Shown piece by piece: positions 48,173 through 56,634 of a stretch of DNA of 64,000 nucleotides. The notes below the pieces were generated by a model. The model was given only the letters and a program-made list of their open reading frames with translations. It was not told the DNA's origin and made no database searches. Numbering within the stretch: position 1 is the stretch's first letter; the number at the start of each line of letters is the position of its first letter. The DNA is from Pseudoclavibacter sp. AY1F1 (GTDB lineage: Bacteria > Actinomycetota > Actinomycetes > Actinomycetales > Microbacteriaceae), in assembly GCF_002931075.1 (NCBI RefSeq), contig NZ_PSTQ01000007.1, positions 124,001 through 188,000 on the forward strand, in the 5' to 3' direction. A program made the translations under genes and the position numbers.

Positions 48173-48352
48173 CTAGTCGTTCGGGATGAGCAGCCAGAGC
48201 GCCAGGTAGATGATGACCTGGGGACCGGGGATGAGCACCGAGAGGACGGTCAGCAGGCGGACGACAAACGGTGACCAGCCGAATCGCTGCGCGATACCCG
48301 CGCAGACACCAGCGATGACGCGGCCACTGCGTGGGCGAACAAGACGCTTCAT
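48173..48352 (-). CDS. Small PspC-domain membrane protein
   Basis: This 59-residue protein begins MKRLVRPRSGRVIAGVCAGI and ends IIYLALWLLIPND. The opening matches the PspC domain: a cationic start, the GVCAGIAQRFGW turn and one membrane helix (about 30-57). PspC proteins sense membrane stress; in actinobacteria such minimal versions are often regulatory. ATG 48352 has an AAGGAG ribosome site. Upstream on the same strand is a doubtful 37-codon frame. Confidence 0.9.
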   Translation of the reverse strand: MKRLVRPRSGRVIAGVCAGIAQRFGWSPFVVRLLTVLSVLIPGPQVIIYLALWLLIPND

Positions 48353-48366
48353 GTGAAATCACTCCT

Positions 48367-48480
48367 TCAGAACGTGGTGCATCCAGCTTCGCGCATAGCG
48401 GCTGAATGCTCGTCCGCCGGCAGGTTGATCCCGTCCTCCTGAAGGCTGATGTCGGTGGTGTGTGGTTCTGTTGTCGTCAT
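48367..48480 (-). CDS. Possible 37-residue peptide upstream of the PspC gene
   Basis: An open frame from ATG 48480 to the stop at 48367 encodes MTTTEPHTTDISLQEDGINL and a tail ending AGCTTF. Its start codon overlaps the start of the divergent lhr gene (CATG). It lies 14 nt before the PspC gene and may be a leader peptide. There is no ribosome site and no TAnnnT in position, so it may not be translated. Confidence 0.3.
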   Translation of the reverse strand: MTTTEPHTTDISLQEDGINLPADEHSAAMREAGCTTF

Positions 48481-51400
48481 GCCTGATTCGACCGCGCTGG
48501 ACGCGTTCTCCCCCGCCACCCGGGAGTGGTTCCGCGGCGCTTTCGTCGGCCCAACGGCGGTGCAGGAGGCGTCCTGGCGCGAGATCGCCGACGGGCACCA
48601 CACCCTTGTCGTCGCACCGACGGGTTCCGGCAAGACCCTCAGCGCCTTTCTCTGGGCGATCGACCAGCTGGCGGCCGAGCGCGGTGCGCAGAGCAAGGAG
48701 GCGAGCGCCGAGCGCCGTACACGGGTGGTGTACCTGTCGCCGCTCAAGGCCCTTGGCGTCGACGTCGAGCGCAACCTGCACTCCCCCCTTGTCGGCATCA
48801 CGCAGACGGCGAGGCGGCTCGGAGCCGTCGCCCCGGACATCCGCGTGGGGGTGCGCTCGGGCGACACGAGCCCCGCAGAGCGCAGGCAGCAGCTGCGGAA
48901 CCCGCCAGACATCCTCATCACAACACCTGAGTCGCTCTACCTCATGCTCACCTCGCAGGCCAGGAAAACGCTGACGGGCGTGACGACCGTCATCATCGAC
49001 GAGGTGCACGCAGTCGCATCGAGCAAGCGCGGCGCGCACATGGCGCTCACGCTGGAGCGACTCGACGCGCTCCTCGACAAGCCCGCGCAGCGCATCGGGC
49101 TCTCCGCGACCGTTCGGCCCCTCGACGAGATGTCCAGGTTCCTCGCCGGAAACGCACCCGTCAAGGTCGTGGCTCCCCCGAGCACGAAGACCTTCAAGCT
49201 CGAAGTTCGCGTGCCGGTCGAAGACCTGAGCGACATCGGCATGACGAGGGCGGGGGCCGCAACCCCGACGTCGGCAAACGCATCCGGTGCCACGGCAGAC
49301 GCCGATCCATTCGCCGACTTCGAGGCGGGCGCTGCCGCAGGCTCATTGCGCGACCCCGCAGCCGACGCCGAGGCATCGGGCTCAGTGTGGCCCCACATCG
49401 AGGAGGCGATCGCCGACCTCGTGGAGTCGCACCGCTCCACGATCGTGTTCGTCAACTCGCGGCGCCTCGCCGAGCGCCTCACGGCGAGGCTCAACGAGAT
49501 CGCCGAGGAACGAGCGGCGGCGGACGCCCCGTCCCTCGAGGGCGCATCCGATCCAGACCCCTACAGCGCCGCAACGCCCGGAGTGCGCTGGTCGTCCGGC
49601 GACCACAGCGTTCGGCCGAGCGCCGACCCGAAGCGCCCCCCGGCGGTCTCGATGGGGCAGGCGGGCCAATCCGCTGGAGCTCCACTGTCCTTCGCGCGCG
49701 CCCACCACGGCTCGGTCTCGAAGGAGTCACGCGCCGAGGTCGAGAACGCCCTCAAGAGCGGCACGCTCCGCTGCGTGGTCGCGACTTCCAGCCTTGAGCT
49801 CGGCATTGACATGGGCGACGTCGACCTCGTCGTGCAGGTCGAGTCGCCGCCGTCCGTGGCCAGCGGACTCCAACGCGTGGGACGCGCCGGCCACCAGGTC
49901 GGCGAAACCTCTGAGGGAACGATCTTCCCCAAGCACCGGGCCGATGTGCTGCATTCCTCCGTCCTCGCCTCGCGCATGGTGACCGGTCAGATCGAGCGGA
50001 TGCGCGTGCTTGCCAACCCGCTCGATGTGCTCGCCCAGCAGACCATCGCGGCCGCGGCCATCGAGGACCTCGACGTCGAGGAGTGGTTCGACCTCGTCCG
50101 CCGGTCAGCCCCGTTCGCCTCGCTCTCTCGTCCGCTGTTCGACGCGACCCTCGACCTCCTCTCCGGCAAGTACCCGTCAGACCAGTTCTCCGAGCTTCGA
50201 CCACGCCTCGTCTGGGACCGCGACCTCGGCACGCTGACCGGCAGGCCAGGCGCCGCCAGACTCGCGGTCACCTCCGGCGGCACCATCCCGGACCGTGGGC
50301 TCTTCGGCGTCTTCCTCGCCGGTTCAGAAGACGCGGACGCGCAGCGTGGGCCGAGACGCGTCGGCGAGCTCGACGAGGAGATGGTCTACGAATCTCGCGT
50401 CGGCGACATCTTCGCGCTGGGCGCGACGAGCTGGCGCATCGCCGAGATCACCTTCGACCGCGTGCTCGTGACGCCCGCCTACGGGCAGCCAGGCCGCCTG
50501 CCGTTCTGGACGGGTGACGCGCTCGGGCGCCCCTCCGAGCTGGGCCAGGCCATCGGCGCCATCACGCGGGAGATCGCTGCGGCCGGGAAGATGCCGGAGG
50601 CGCTCTCGGCGCTCATGGACGGTAATGCCGTGCAGAATGCGATCGCGTACGTGCGCGAGCAGCAGGACGCCACTGGCCAGGTGCCAAGCGACCACACCCT
50701 CATCGTCGAACGAACGCGAGACGAGCTCGGCGACTGGCGGATCATCCTGCACTCGCCGTACGGCTCCCCAGTGCACTCACCGTGGGGACTCATCATCGCG
50801 GCGCGCATCCGTGACCGCTACGGGATCGACGGCGGAGTCGTCGCCAGCGACGATGGCATCATCGTGCGCATCCCGGAAGGCGACGCCGAACCCCCCGGCG
50901 CTGAGCTGTTTGTGCTCGAGGCCGACGAGATCGAGCAGATCGTGGCGCGCGAGGTGGGCGGCTCCGCGCTCTTCGCGTCACGCTTCCGGGAGGCCGCGGC
51001 TCGCGCGCTGCTGCTCCCGCGCCTCAACCCCGGCAAACGCTCACCCCTGTGGCAGCAGCGGCAGAAGGCGGCGCAGCTGCTCGACGTCGCGAAACAGTAC
51101 CCGACCTTCCCGATTATCCTCGAGGCCGTGCGCGAAGTGCTGCACGACGTCTACGACCTCGACGCGCTTGTCGACCTCACGAAGCGCATCGCCGGGCGCG
51201 AGGTTCGTCTTGTGGACGTCACGACCGAGCAGGCCTCACCGTTCGCGCGAACCCTGCTGTTCGGCTACGTCGGCGCCTTCATGTACGAGGGCGACAGTCC
51301 GCTCGCGGAACGCCGCGCCGCCGCGCTGGCGCTCGACACGAGCCTCCTCGCCGATCTGCTCGGCCGAGTCGAGCTGCGCGAACTCCTCGACGCGAAGGTC

Positions 51401-53353
51401 ATCGCCCAGCTGGAAGCCGAGCTGCAGCGCACGGCTCCGGACCGGCAGGCGCGCGACGCGGAGGGCGTTGCCGACCTGCTGCGAGTGCTCGGCCCGGTCA
51501 GCGTGGAGGAAATCGCAGCGCGCCTGCGCGGTGACGAGGTCGAGGGCTCCGGAGAGACGACCCCCGGCGCGAGAGTCGAAGTCGCCGAACGCTACGCCGC
51601 GGAGCTCGTCGGCGCGAAGCGGGCCCTGCGTGTCCGCATCGCTGGCGTCGAGCGCATCGCCGCTATCGAGGACGCGAGCCGACTCCGCGACGCGCTCGGG
51701 GTGGCTCTGCCGATCGGCGTGCCCGTCGCCTTCATCGACCCCGTCGACGATCCGGTCGGCGACCTCGTCTCGCGCTACGCGCGTTCGCACGGCCCGTTCT
51801 CGGTCAGCGAGGTGGCGGAGCGCTACGGCACGGGGCAGGCCGTCGTCCGAGAGGCGCTGACGCGTCTCGAGCTGGCCCGCCGCGTCGTGGAAGGCGAGTT
51901 CCGCCCCGACCGCGAGGGCTCCGAGTGGGTCGACGAGACTGTGCTGAAACGGCTCCGGGCACGTTCCCTCGCGGCGCTGCGCAGCGAGATCGAGCCGGTC
52001 GATCATGCTGCCTTCGCACGGTTCCTGCCGGCCTGGCAGCACGTGGGCGGCGACCTGCGCGGCATCGACGGACTCATCACCGTGATCGACCAGCTCGCCG
52101 GGGTGCCAGTGCCAGCATCAGCCCTCGAGAGCCTTGTCCTCCCCGCCAGAGTGCGCGACTACCACCCGAGCATGCTCGACGAGCTCACGACCGCCGGCGA
52201 GGTCCTGTGGCGCGGGCACGGCGCGATCGGTTCGAGCGACGGCTGGGTCAGCCTGCACCTCGCCGACACGGCGCACCTCACGCTGCCAGACCAGCCGGAG
52301 GGCGAACCGGATGCACGCGGCCGACACATCCTCGACGCGCTGGCAGGGTCGGGACCTGGCTTCTTCCCCCAGCTCTCTCGGCACGTGCGGCTCATGCTCG
52401 AACCCGAATCTGTTAGCGACCGCGACCTCTCCGACGCGCTGTGGGCACTCGTGTGGCAGGGGCGTGTGACCAACGACACGCTCGCGCCCCTGCGGGCGCT
52501 GCTCTCCGGCGGGCCGGGCGCTGCGAGCACCTCGGCTCACCGGGCGCCGAGCCGAGCTGCGCGCGGCAGGCTGTACCGCGGCCGAGTCGCCATGGCGCCA
52601 AGCGAGACAGTCGGCAGCCCAACAGCATCCGCGTTCGCAGCCCAGCGCCCGGCACCATCGCAACCCCACACGAGCGGACGCTGGACCCTCGGACTGAACG
52701 GCGTGAGCGACCCTACCGAGCGCGGCCTCGCCATCGGGGATCTCCTCCTCGACCGATACGGCATAGTGACGCGCGGCAGCGTCATGGCAGAGGAGATCCT
52801 TGGCGGCTTCGCCCTCGTTTACCGCGTGCTGGCTCGCTTCGAGGAGTCAGGCAAAGCGCGGCGCGGTTACTTCATCGAGAAGCTGGGCGCGGCCCAGTTC
52901 TCGACCGTCGGCGCCGTCGACCGCCTGCGCGGCTTCACGAACGAGCTCGACGCGGAGAAGCGGTTCGAGACACTCACGCTCGCCGCCACCGATCCGGCGA
53001 ATCCCTACGGCGCTGCCCTGGCGTGGCCTGAAGCCGAGGAATCGCGGACCAAGCACCGCCCGGGCCGAAAGGCCGGTGGCCTCGTCACGATGGTCGACGG
53101 CGAGCTCGCGCTCTACGTTGAACGCGGCGGCAAGACCCTGCTCACCTTCACCGACTCCGACGAAATGCTGCGCACCGCGGCACGTTCGCTCGCCGAGACG
53201 GTGCGGCGAGCCCGCATCCCGAATCTCGTGATCGAACGCGTCGACGGCACGTTCGTGCTCGAGACACCGCTCGCGAGCATGCTGCAAGAGGGCGGGTTCT
53301 CGCTCACCACCCGCGGCCTTCGGATGCGCGGGAGCTCAACACACCAACGATGA
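48479..53353 (+). CDS. lhr: Lhr-type superfamily 2 DNA/RNA helicase
   Basis: This protein has 1624 residues, the length of long Lhr. Walker A APTGSGKT is near residue 46, the DEVH box near 173 (IIDEVHAVAS), motif VI as VGRAGHQVGE near 467, then the DEAD-associated winged-helix region and the long Lhr C-terminal domain (about 880-1624). A low-complexity insert (about 262-300) and another (about 345-400) interrupt the helicase domains. Lhr unwinds DNA:RNA and DNA duplexes and belongs to a mitomycin-C-inducible repair operon in mycobacteria. It is followed by overlapping pentapeptide-repeat and nei genes. The start is uncertain; ATG 48479 is used. Confidence 0.95.
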   Translation: MPDSTALDAFSPATREWFRGAFVGPTAVQEASWREIADGHHTLVVAPTGSGKTLSAFLWAIDQLAAERGAQSKEASAERRTRVVYLSPLKALGVDVERNLHSPLVGITQTARRLGAVAPDIRVGVRSGDTSPAERRQQLRNPPDILITTPESLYLMLTSQARKTLTGVTTVIIDEVHAVASSKRGAHMALTLERLDALLDKPAQRIGLSATVRPLDEMSRFLAGNAPVKVVAPPSTKTFKLEVRVPVEDLSDIGMTRAGAATPTSANASGATADADPFADFEAGAAAGSLRDPAADAEASGSVWPHIEEAIADLVESHRSTIVFVNSRRLAERLTARLNEIAEERAAADAPSLEGASDPDPYSAATPGVRWSSGDHSVRPSADPKRPPAVSMGQAGQSAGAPLSFARAHHGSVSKESRAEVENALKSGTLRCVVATSSLELGIDMGDVDLVVQVESPPSVASGLQRVGRAGHQVGETSEGTIFPKHRADVLHSSVLASRMVTGQIERMRVLANPLDVLAQQTIAAAAIEDLDVEEWFDLVRRSAPFASLSRPLFDATLDLLSGKYPSDQFSELRPRLVWDRDLGTLTGRPGAARLAVTSGGTIPDRGLFGVFLAGSEDADAQRGPRRVGELDEEMVYESRVGDIFALGATSWRIAEITFDRVLVTPAYGQPGRLPFWTGDALGRPSELGQAIGAITREIAAAGKMPEALSALMDGNAVQNAIAYVREQQDATGQVPSDHTLIVERTRDELGDWRIILHSPYGSPVHSPWGLIIAARIRDRYGIDGGVVASDDGIIVRIPEGDAEPPGAELFVLEADEIEQIVAREVGGSALFASRFREAAARALLLPRLNPGKRSPLWQQRQKAAQLLDVAKQYPTFPIILEAVREVLHDVYDLDALVDLTKRIAGREVRLVDVTTEQASPFARTLLFGYVGAFMYEGDSPLAERRAAALALDTSLLADLLGRVELRELLDAKVIAQLEAELQRTAPDRQARDAEGVADLLRVLGPVSVEEIAARLRGDEVEGSGETTPGARVEVAERYAAELVGAKRALRVRIAGVERIAAIEDASRLRDALGVALPIGVPVAFIDPVDDPVGDLVSRYARSHGPFSVSEVAERYGTGQAVVREALTRLELARRVVEGEFRPDREGSEWVDETVLKRLRARSLAALRSEIEPVDHAAFARFLPAWQHVGGDLRGIDGLITVIDQLAGVPVPASALESLVLPARVRDYHPSMLDELTTAGEVLWRGHGAIGSSDGWVSLHLADTAHLTLPDQPEGEPDARGRHILDALAGSGPGFFPQLSRHVRLMLEPESVSDRDLSDALWALVWQGRVTNDTLAPLRALLSGGPGAASTSAHRAPSRAARGRLYRGRVAMAPSETVGSPTASAFAAQRPAPSQPHTSGRWTLGLNGVSDPTERGLAIGDLLLDRYGIVTRGSVMAEEILGGFALVYRVLARFEESGKARRGYFIEKLGAAQFSTVGAVDRLRGFTNELDAEKRFETLTLAATDPANPYGAALAWPEAEESRTKHRPGRKAGGLVTMVDGELALYVERGGKTLLTFTDSDEMLRTAARSLAETVRRARIPNLVIERVDGTFVLETPLASMLQEGGFSLTTRGLRMRGSSTHQR

Positions 53354-54057
53354 GAGGCAACACTTTGACAGCAGCACGGGGACGAAGAGGGAACAGGGCC
53401 GGCGGCACCGAGGCGAGAATCGAGGCGCCGTTCCTGCCCGAGCTGGACGAGGCTCGGGCGGCGGAGTTCGCGACGGCGCGCGTGCACGAGCTTCAGCATT
53501 TCGTCGATGTGCAGGGCGAGGAGATCGACGCCGCAGGTGTCACTTTCTCCGAGTGCCGCATCGAGGGCCTCACCGCCCGCAGGCTCCTCCTCCATTCGGG
53601 GCGGGTGAGCGAGTGCGTGCTGGAGCGCGTCGAGGTGCCAGTTGTTGAGGGGCAGCGGCAGTCGTTCAGGTCAGTCAGCTGGACGGAGTCTCGGCTCGGC
53701 TCCGCAGACCTGCACGAGTCCGACTTCCAGAACGTCGAGTTCCGCGACAACCGCCTCGGCTACGTCAACCTGCGCGGGGCGACGCTCACCGACGTTCGGT
53801 TCGCGGACTGCGCCTTCGACGAGATCGACCTCGGCGGTGCAACCGCAAAGCGAGTGGCGTTCACGCAGAGCCGCGCAGGCGTTCTCGACGTCACGGGCGC
53901 ACGCCTCGAGCACGTCGACCTGCGCGGCCTCGAGTTCTCGACCATCACGGGCCTCGAAGGGCTCCGCGGCGTCACGGTCTCGCCCGCCCAACTCGAGGCC
54001 CTTGCTCCCCACCTCGCGGCGCACCTGGGCATCGAGGTGCGTGATGCCGGAAGGTGA
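53350..54057 (+). CDS. Pentapeptide-repeat protein
   Basis: This protein has 235 residues. Pentapeptide-type repeats fill about residues 60-195 (for example RRLLLHSGRVSECVL, SADLHESDFQNVEFRDN, YVNLRGATLTDVRFADC, IDLGGATAKRV), predicting a right-handed quadrilateral beta-helix. Members such as MfpA mimic DNA and protect gyrase; a DNA-mimic role for this copy is only a guess, made more interesting by its place between a helicase and a glycosylase. ATG 53350 overlaps the lhr stop (ATGA); TTG 53362 is an alternative. Confidence 0.85.
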   Translation: MRGNTLTAARGRRGNRAGGTEARIEAPFLPELDEARAAEFATARVHELQHFVDVQGEEIDAAGVTFSECRIEGLTARRLLLHSGRVSECVLERVEVPVVEGQRQSFRSVSWTESRLGSADLHESDFQNVEFRDNRLGYVNLRGATLTDVRFADCAFDEIDLGGATAKRVAFTQSRAGVLDVTGARLEHVDLRGLEFSTITGLEGLRGVTVSPAQLEALAPHLAAHLGIEVRDAGR

Positions 54058-54823
54058 CACCGTCTACCGTGCGGCAACACGCCTGAACCGGGCCCTCGCG
54101 GGCCGGGAGCTGACTCGCTTCGAGTTGCGCGTTCCCAAGTACGCGGCGCTCGACTTCACCGGACTCACCGTCGACGAGGTCGTGCCGCGCGGCAAGCACA
54201 TCCTCACGCGCATCGGCGAGCACACCCTGCACACTCACCTCGGGATGGACGGAAGCTGGCAGCTTGTGTCGCTCGGCGGCAAGTGGCCGCGACCCGACTA
54301 CCTGGCGAGGGCTGTGCTTGGCACCGCTGCTGGCACTGCCGTCGGGTTCGAGCTGCCGGTTGTCGAGATGCTCACGCGAGACGATGAGGCGGAGGCCGTC
54401 GGCCACCTTGGCCCAGACCTCCTCGGCGATGACTGGGATGCTGACCGCGCGGTCGCGAACCTCCTCCGCGACCCGGATGCCGAACTCGCGGGGGCGCTCC
54501 TTGAGCAGCGCAACCTCGCGGGCCTCGGAAACGTGTACGTGACCGAGCTCCTGTTCCTGCGCGGCCTGCATCCGCACACCCCTGTCGCGGGAGCCGGAGA
54601 CATCGACCGCCTCGTTGAACTGGGCCACAAGCTGATCGTCGCGAACCGCGACCGCGTCGAGCGCACGACAACCGGCGACCTGCGCCCCGGGAAGCGCACG
54701 TACGTCTACGGCAGGTACGGGAAGCCGTGCCTGCGCTGCGGCACCCGCATCCAGCGTGGCCTGCAGGGTCGGGAGCGAGTCGCCGCCTGGTGCCCCAGCT
54801 GCCAGCCTGCCCCCGCCACCTGA
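54044..54823 (+). CDS. Fpg/Nei-family DNA glycosylase (Nei2 type)
   Basis: This enzyme has 259 residues. The N-terminus MPEGDTVYRAATRL is that of Nei-type enzymes, whose Pro2 acts as catalytic nucleophile with Glu3. THLGMDGSWQ, LEQRNLAGLGNVYVTELLFL and the zinc finger CLRCGTRIQRG to WCPSC follow. It removes oxidised pyrimidines and nicks the abasic site. The start ATG 54044 lies 14 nt inside the end of the pentapeptide gene, so the three genes form one tight unit. lhr next to nei2 is known in other actinobacteria. Confidence 0.94.
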   Translation: MPEGDTVYRAATRLNRALAGRELTRFELRVPKYAALDFTGLTVDEVVPRGKHILTRIGEHTLHTHLGMDGSWQLVSLGGKWPRPDYLARAVLGTAAGTAVGFELPVVEMLTRDDEAEAVGHLGPDLLGDDWDADRAVANLLRDPDAELAGALLEQRNLAGLGNVYVTELLFLRGLHPHTPVAGAGDIDRLVELGHKLIVANRDRVERTTTGDLRPGKRTYVYGRYGKPCLRCGTRIQRGLQGRERVAAWCPSCQPAPAT

Positions 54824-54829
54824 CTCCCC

Positions 54830-54960
54830 GCCCGCCCGGCGCGGCGCGGCGCGGCGCGGCGCGTCCCGGCGCGTCCCGGCGCGGCGCGGCGCGTCCCGGC
54901 CCGGCCCGGCGCGCACGCATCGCGCCCCGCGCCCGCGCGCATCCCGGCCCCGCGCATCCC
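54830..54960. repeat. Low-complexity GGCGC / GTCCCGGC repeat tract
   Basis: Almost pure G and C: runs of GGCGC and GTCCCGGC units fill this stretch after the nei gene, then degenerate GCGCATCCCGGC units. It can form strong structures and slippage is likely. Confidence 0.85.
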
Positions 54961-54966
54961 GGAGAG

Positions 54967-55015
54967 TTGTGGCTCGGTGCTGTCCAAGCGCACGCCAACC
55001 GCACAAGCCCACAAC
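54967..55015. repeat. 49-nt interspersed repeat, copy 1
   Basis: It begins TTGTGGC and ends CCACAAC, exactly 49 nt, with CCAACCGCA in the second half. The ends are inverted copies of TTGTGG. Two other 49-nt copies lie on the far side of the endonuclease gene. Confidence 0.75.
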
Positions 55016-55053
55016 GCTGTGGCCGAGCGCGCAGCGCAGCGCGTCCGGCGCTT

Positions 55054-56154
55054 TCAGCCCCGACCGAGACGTTCCGCCCGCAGCCGCTTCGCATAATCGG
55101 TGAACGTCCGCAAGCCTGCGGCAGGATCGAGGTCAGCGACGGTGAGACGCACATGTCGCACCCCGGAACCCTCAATCTCCCTGCTCCGCGTGATGTCCAG
55201 ACGCCACTGTCGCTGACTTGTGCGATGCCCGTCTCCCTCATAGTCGTACCCGATGCGAGCTTCCCTATCGACGAGATCAATTCGCGCCACCTGACGCCCT
55301 CCCGACACAAGGCAGTAGTTGATATCCGGCTCCGGATAGCCCGAATCCACGAGCGCGAGCCGCGTCGTCGACTCCCAAGGGGACTCGACGCACTCGCGAA
55401 CGCGCCGTGTAGCAGACCGCAGCACGCCCACGCCCGTGCACCCCGACCAGGCCTCGACTGCCGCCTCCAAACGCTCCCGCGTCGTGAGCGCACGAGGCCA
55501 AATGCGCCCTGGGTAGTTGTCCGCATCCGAGAGCAGGGCATCGCCGACTTGCACGAGCTCAAGCTCGTCCAGATCACGAGCCAGAAGGCAGTAGGTGAGT
55601 TCCGGTGAGGCCACCGAAAGTCCCCCAAGGCGGGCGATGCTCCAGAAGCGTGACGGAATCGATCTCGCCGCCACGCCCTTTGCGCGTGGCGGGTTTCGTC
55701 CCTTTGGCACGATGACATGGACCGCCGCGTCGCGAAGGAGCCTCAACGGAAGCGGAAGCCCGTAGAGCCGAGCGGCGGAGACACCGCCGAACGCCTGGTT
55801 TACGGACATGATCGGCCAGTAGCTGCGGTCGAGCTCTTGCATTCGGGCTGCGAGCGCAGCGAACTCGTCGCTGGCCCCGCGCACTCCGACGAGGGCATCG
55901 GCGAACTGCGGATCCGGCATCGGTTGCGGCACCCGCACTCCGCGGAAGGGCCGCGCCTCAGCGCTGTTACGAAGTCGGGCTTTGGAGATGCCCGCAGCAC
56001 GGGCCTCGCCCACGCTGAACGCCGCGAACCTGAGGTCGAAGGGCAACTGGATGCGCGGCTCCCGCCGACTCGTGCGGCCTGCACTCGTACTCATCCGCTC
56101 GTCCGCGCTGTCCGCACTGTCCGCGCTGTCCGCACTGCCGCCGTAACCTGCCAT
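55054..56154 (-). CDS. AbiEi-like / DUF559-like endonuclease-domain protein
   Basis: This protein has 366 residues. After a Ser/Ala/Asp tract, a winged-helix-like segment (FSVGEARAAGISKARLRN, about 48-66) recalls the AbiEi N-terminus. The C-terminal part (about 260-352) has a DUF559/Vsr-like PD-(D/E)XK pattern: SPWESTTRLALVDSG, VARIDLVDREARIGYDYEG and RLDITRSREIEGSGVRHVRL. It is probably a nuclease-fold protein of unknown biology. ATG 56154 has TAGCCT exactly 6 nt upstream. The gene is bracketed by 49-nt repeats (one after it, two before it), and its flanks are G/C-rich and repetitive. Confidence 0.82.
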   Translation of the reverse strand: MAGYGGSADSADSADSADERMSTSAGRTSRREPRIQLPFDLRFAAFSVGEARAAGISKARLRNSAEARPFRGVRVPQPMPDPQFADALVGVRGASDEFAALAARMQELDRSYWPIMSVNQAFGGVSAARLYGLPLPLRLLRDAAVHVIVPKGRNPPRAKGVAARSIPSRFWSIARLGGLSVASPELTYCLLARDLDELELVQVGDALLSDADNYPGRIWPRALTTRERLEAAVEAWSGCTGVGVLRSATRRVRECVESPWESTTRLALVDSGYPEPDINYCLVSGGRQVARIDLVDREARIGYDYEGDGHRTSQRQWRLDITRSREIEGSGVRHVRLTVADLDPAAGLRTFTDYAKRLRAERLGRG

Positions 56155-56160
56155 TGCCCG

Positions 56161-56166
56161 AGGCTA
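56161..56166 (-). promoter_or_regulatory. -10 hexamer TAGCCT, leaderless start of endonuclease-like gene
   Basis: TAGCCT on the minus strand ends 6 nt before ATG 56154. Confidence 0.6.
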
Positions 56167-56269
56167 GAACCGTCTCACCAGCTTCAACGATCGCGGCCTA
56201 AAGCTGTGGAAAACCGGGCCAGAGCAGCGTCGACCTCAGCTGCCTCGGTTGGCCCTTTCCCTCACAAAA

Positions 56270-56318
56270 TTGTGGCGCAACGCGCTTGGGGAGCGGACCA
56301 ACAGCATCCGTCCACAAC
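56270..56318. repeat. 49-nt interspersed repeat, copy 2
   Basis: TTGTGGC start, CCACAAC end, 49 nt, with CCAACAGCA in the same place as the other copies. Confidence 0.75.
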
Positions 56319-56341
56319 CCTGCAGATTGACAGCGCGATCT

Positions 56342-56416
56342 GCCCGAGGCTCACGCACGCCGCGCCGCCCGAGGCTCACGCACGCCGCGCCGCCCGAGGC
56401 TCACGCACGCCGGGCG
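56342..56416. repeat. 25-bp tandem repeat, three copies
   Basis: A unit beginning GCCCGAGGCTCACGCACGCC recurs at 56342, 56367 and 56392; the third copy diverges at its end. There are no spacers, so it is not a CRISPR array. Confidence 0.9.
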
Positions 56417-56420
56417 AGAG

Positions 56421-56469
56421 TTGTGGCGAAGTGCGGTTCGAGCGATCTCCAACCGCACTCACCCACAAC
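56421..56469. repeat. 49-nt interspersed repeat, copy 3
   Basis: TTGTGGC start, CCACAAC end, 49 nt, with CCAACCGCA in the second half. A GAG precedes it as in copy 1. Confidence 0.75.
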
Positions 56470-56634
56470 TTTGTGCGCCGCGAGGAGGGGTGGGCGGGCT
56501 CAGCGCGGGCACCAGGCGCGGGCACCGAGCGCCGGCACCGGGCGCGGCGCCTCCCGCACAGACGACGATCCCGTCGTCGGCGCGAGGCCGGCGACGGGAT
56601 CGGTGGATGCGCTTCGGCGCTGCTTGCGCGCTGT

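Larger units (their letters stand above)
56155..56634. other. 480-nt repeat-rich region without a gene
   Basis: The stretch holds the promoter of the endonuclease-like gene, two copies of the 49-nt repeat, and a 25-bp tandem repeat. No open frame looks coding; the remainder is G/C-rich. Confidence 0.7.

Noticed and set aside
56342-56416. Possible CRISPR array
   Set aside because: The 25-bp units are directly adjacent with no spacers, and no cas gene is near.
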